DNA of 64,000 nucleotides from the NCBI RefSeq assembly GCF_035594125.1, contig NC_087183.1, positions 8,549,368 through 8,613,367 on the forward strand, written 5' to 3'. The position numbers were made by a program, and so were the translations under genes. Source of the stretch: Scylla paramamosain (Eukaryota > Arthropoda > Malacostraca > Decapoda > Portunidae). A model generated the notes under the pieces. That model was not told where the DNA came from, did no database searches, and saw only the letters and a list, made by a program, of their open reading frames with translations. This document shows positions 60,152 to 64,000 of this stretch, piece after piece. Position 1 is the stretch's first letter. Each line of letters begins with the position of its first letter.

Positions 60152-62530
60152 CAGCTATTCACTCCAATCAACAAATGTTCAAACCATTGTATGCTGTTTT
60201 ATAATGGTTGCCACACTAAGCAGTAGGCACACAGGTGTGATCCTTGCTCTGTGAGTGTTCCCACTGGACATAACAATTTTCAAACTCAGAATAATTTTTT
60301 TACCCTGTCTCCTGGTTATAGCGATGGGAGATTGTTCTCTTTGGACTCCTTCAGTGGATGAGAAGGAATCACTAATATTAATTGTAGCCGTGAACAAGAA
60401 GAGAAAAAAAGAAGTGGGTACGTGAAACAAATATGAAGAGGCCAGTTGAAACAAAATCTAGACAGCATTTTAGATTATCTCCTGCTCAGTTCACTGAAAC
60501 CCTCTCACTCTTAGAACAAGACATCAGGAAACAGGATGCCATATCTAGGTAGTGTAGTGTGGGGCAGCAAGTTGCAAGCCCCTTGCTTATGGGTGAGCAA
60601 AGTTATGCTGAAAAAAATCACAAGCCATGGGATCAGGGAAGCTGTGTGGGCCACATTGCAGGCATTGCTGACATGGGTTTGGTGGCGTTGTGAACAGCCT
60701 CATATAAAATACCACGAGCCACACCTTTGAATCACCAGTGTTGTGGTTAGCGTAGCATCACAACCAGTATGAAGTGACTTTAAGGCCTGTTTCTCTTTCA
60801 TTGTGAACCCATTTATTTTATTTTATTTCATAATCCCATCCTGTACACAATCTGAACTGCCTAGATAATGCAACACATTCAAATTTCACACCATTATATT
60901 TCAACTTTTTTCCACAAACCACCTTTAAGCCTTTAACTATAGGCTTCTTGATGCCAATCATTCTTCCAGAAGAATTTCTAAGAAAAATTGCTCATCTTCC
61001 CATGTATTTATAATTACTTATAATTTCAGACATTTCTTACATCATTTAATTGTAAAATATTGTGAACATAAAACACGCATGCACATACACAGGTAGGGAA
61101 TAAGAAGCTTGGCTTGCACCCAAGAAGTGTAGAGAATAAGGGAAATATATTAGAAAATATATTCCTGAGTTCAGCAAAGCTAGACATACATAATGGTATT
61201 TTTGGTATATACTGTAAGTTGATGTCATTTGTCTTTTGTATAACTTTTAAGTTGAAAAGGCTGTATACTTATAAGTTTATTTTTATTAATATCTGGATCA
61301 TACTGAGGAAGAGGTTGAAATATTGAAATGTTAAGTAATCAGATAAAGATATTCATGTGCTTTCTTGTCTTGGCTGCAGGTATGTTAAAAATGGCTATTT
61401 TGCATACATATAATTTAGATTGGTAATTGTTGTAGTTCTTTGTCTCATTGCATTCTCCCTGTAAAGTTTTAAGTTGGGGTCTACCAGCTTATTCCTTCTC
61501 TTGGCTGTTACCAAAGTCTGCACACCTGTCCAAGTGTGTTCCTCCTCTGTCTAGTCCCTGCAGTTGTCTGGCAAAGCTCATCAGAAGCCTCGCCCTGTGA
61601 TACCCCATCCATCGCTCATCCCCTTTCCTCATCCAGCTACCCCATTCTAAGCTCTGGTCACATTGGTCATGAATATTGCTGGGATGGGCTCTTATCAGTC
61701 AAGCAAAAACTGCTCCACATATTTGTGTTTGGGTGTTCTAGGTGTGCTGAATCAAAACGGCTACCTGTTGACTCTGGGACACTGGATCATGAAATACATA
61801 ATAACTATTTGTGCTTTGCTTCCTGCCACTCCTCTTGCAGCATGCATAGAACACTAAAGGTACTTCAGATAAAAAAAATGTAAAACATTGGATACCTAGG
61901 AAACTGAACAGCATCTTTAATGACTTGATAACAGAGATGTCTGTTAAAGATAATTGTGGTTTCTTTGAGTCTCGTAGAAAGTACAAGGAGAATTATGTTG
62001 TACCTTTTGTTGCTAACTTTCTTTGAGGGGTGAGGTCCCACCTATGCAGGCTATGAATCAGGTATCAATATCCTGGCCCATTGTTTGGTGCTATTAAAAC
62101 AGCCTCATGCAATTTTTATTTCCTTTCGGTAATGAAACGAAAGTTTTATAGTTGATTATTATTTTATTCTATGTAATTTTTATATTTATTCATGACTGAA
62201 AATTAATGTTTATTTTATATTTAAATCTATTTGAGGAAAATGTTATTTTTATGAATTTTAAACTTTTAAGTGCTCTAAATTTCTGAATTTGTCCACTAAT
62301 TTTGTGCCCACAGAATATTAGTTTTAGGACTAGACAGGCACATTGACTGCAATCCTTTGAATAAGTGGATAAAGTCCCACACATATGGCTAGAGCCAGTA
62401 CCATCTGTGCAGTGACAGCCTGTAATAGAACAAGAAATGGCCATTCTGTTATAATTCGTTACAACTTGTAACTTAAATAAATAATGTAAAACTCTTGGGA
62501 ATGCTTTTGTATAATTTTGGGAAATAAATG
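60062..62530 (+). other. SID-1 3'UTR and downstream sequence
   Basis: Includes (GA)n at 60091-60148 and overlapping AATAAA hexamers near 62474 and 62523. The ORF at 61536-61883 was not assignable and could be UTR, a repeat or part of another transcript. Confidence 0.4.
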
Positions 62531-63480
62531 TATGCCATGGTGTAATCAGTTAACTTTTACATGGAGGAGAGAGAGAATAAAATATCTTGCCTTCCATATA
62601 TTTTTCTCTTTGGTTGTCTAAATGAGAGAGAGAGAGAGTCCTCACCTTTACCACCATACCAGATGCCTTTTTGCCCTGAAGCATTAGCAGATTTCACTCT
62701 AATACTATAGTGCACATGAAAGTGTTACTGGTTCTTAAAGTAAGCACTGATGAAGGGATTGAGTTGATAGGTAACTTATCTCTGGCATGCAGCTGGTTTT
62801 AAGCCTATTTGACCAATTTTATAAAATTGGGCCCCACACCTTAAGGGGCCGTGCACCAGCGGCAACAGAGTTAACACTTGAAAAGCCTTTTCTGTATTGT
62901 AAGAGGAATAAACAACTACCGAAAACGTGAAATGAAGAATGAGAAATTATTATTCCTCACGAAATATAAACATGCATAAATTTTTACTTTTGTTGAGTGG
63001 GAGCTCCGCTACCAGTTTCCTAATTGGGCCCCGCAATTCCTAGCACTAGTCTTGCTGACATGAGTATGATGGAGGCTACCACTGGCAACTACAGTGAGAC
63101 AGTAATATCTCTCTCCGCTGCAGGCTTCACACTCCAGGGAAACTAGCCATTGTGAAAGCCCTTCATCACACCACCTCTACCATCACGGTGGTGGCCTCCA
63201 CCCTGATTCTTGAGCTCCCCTCCAGGCATTCATTTAAAGTCTACATGTGACAATGACCGTCTTATAAGTAATGTCATGTCATAACGTCTGGCACGCAGGC
63301 TAATCAGAAAGAAATTTTTGTATTTCTACAATGTAGGAAAATTACAAATCTCCAGAATGTAGGATTATTCAGTATGACATTGTCAGAACATTACAACTAA
63401 ATGTGCATCTTTCATACTTAATGCAGAGAGCTCAAGAGGTAATACTCAACGTACTTTTTTTTTAACATTTGGAACTATGA
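62531..63480. other. Intergenic region
   Basis: No gene recognised. A short GA tract near 62623. Confidence 0.4.
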
Positions 63481-63606
<126 letters not shown>

Positions 63607-63682
63607 ACTGTTAGGACGCAATCAGGATGTAGTAGATTGCAAACATCCTCCATCACTGCCATGCTTAACAAAATCAGTGATG

Positions 63683-63714
<32 letters not shown>

Positions 63715-64000
63715 TTACGTTTTGAGTATGAAGGTATTATAATACCTCCATGATATACTTCCATGGTTTTGAACGCTGGTAATGAGGCGAGAAGGCGCAT
63801 TGCCGAAAGGTGTGAATGAAAATGAAAAGTCAGCCGCCGCCCTTCGTATGGAAGCTTTTACATGCGTATAAGTTAATCCACCAAGAAACAAGAGGTGAAA
63901 GGCTGAATGGCAAAGGCACTCACTGGCTGTAGCTCGAATTTACTTCAGCGGGTCTTAAAAATAAATAAAAAATATAAAAAAAATAAATAAAATGTTGACC

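Noticed and set aside
61536..61883. ORF with hydrophobic stretches downstream of SID-1
   Set aside because: No recognised family, no clear splice sites, and overlapping frames are equally open. Left as downstream sequence.

Overview
The window is nuclear DNA of an animal, most likely a malacostracan (decapod) crustacean. The genes are split by GT-AG introns. Long (TA)n, (CT)n/(GA)n and (GT)n arrays occur every few kb. The mobile elements are non-LTR retrotransposons of Jockey/CR1-like and RTE-like type plus Tc1, Tigger/pogo and PIF/Harbinger elements. One retrotransposon tail runs directly into a CA microsatellite, a layout I associate with decapod genomes. The species assignment is inference; the eukaryotic architecture is seen directly.

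Three genes are supported, all on the + strand. (1) About 6.32-16.16 kb: the 3' part of a gene for a Gln/Pro/Gly-rich, low-complexity protein with a C-terminal RGG/RG box (family not recognised). Its 5' end lies outside the window and one splice junction is unresolved. (2) 24.30-31.96 kb: a complete four-exon methionine sulfoxide reductase A gene. Its catalytic Cys codon is an in-frame TGA, while the remaining reading frame and all splice phases are intact. A stem-loop with the SECIS layout lies on the same strand at 35.25-35.33 kb. Together these indicate a selenocysteine-containing MsrA, the main finding of this window. (3) 40.89-60.06 kb: a complete SID-1/SIDT-family gene (systemic RNAi / dsRNA transport / CREST-type membrane protein). 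I rebuilt it as 17 coding exons with consistent phases (899 aa), including a short exon at 51.25-51.40 kb that lies between retrotransposon debris.

Layout: 0-6.3 kb holds Tc1-like and retrotransposon remnants nested in a Tigger-like MITE. 6.3-16.2 kb is the low-complexity gene, whose intron carries two LINE copies and a CT array of about 315 bp. 16.2-24.2 kb is intergenic, with a 525-bp tandem duplication, a GT-based higher-order minisatellite and telomere-like CCTAA repeats. 24.2-35.5 kb is the MsrA gene, with an RTE fragment, a Harbinger MITE and a head-to-head Tigger pair in its introns. 35.6-40.3 kb is LINE debris. 40.9-62.5 kb is SID-1 and its downstream region, with a foldback element and several LINE fragments in its introns. 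62.5-64 kb is intergenic with microsatellites.

The three genes have no evident shared pathway. MsrA repairs oxidised methionine and the SID-1 protein moves nucleic acid (or lipid) across membranes. Their adjacency looks like ordinary eukaryotic gene order.
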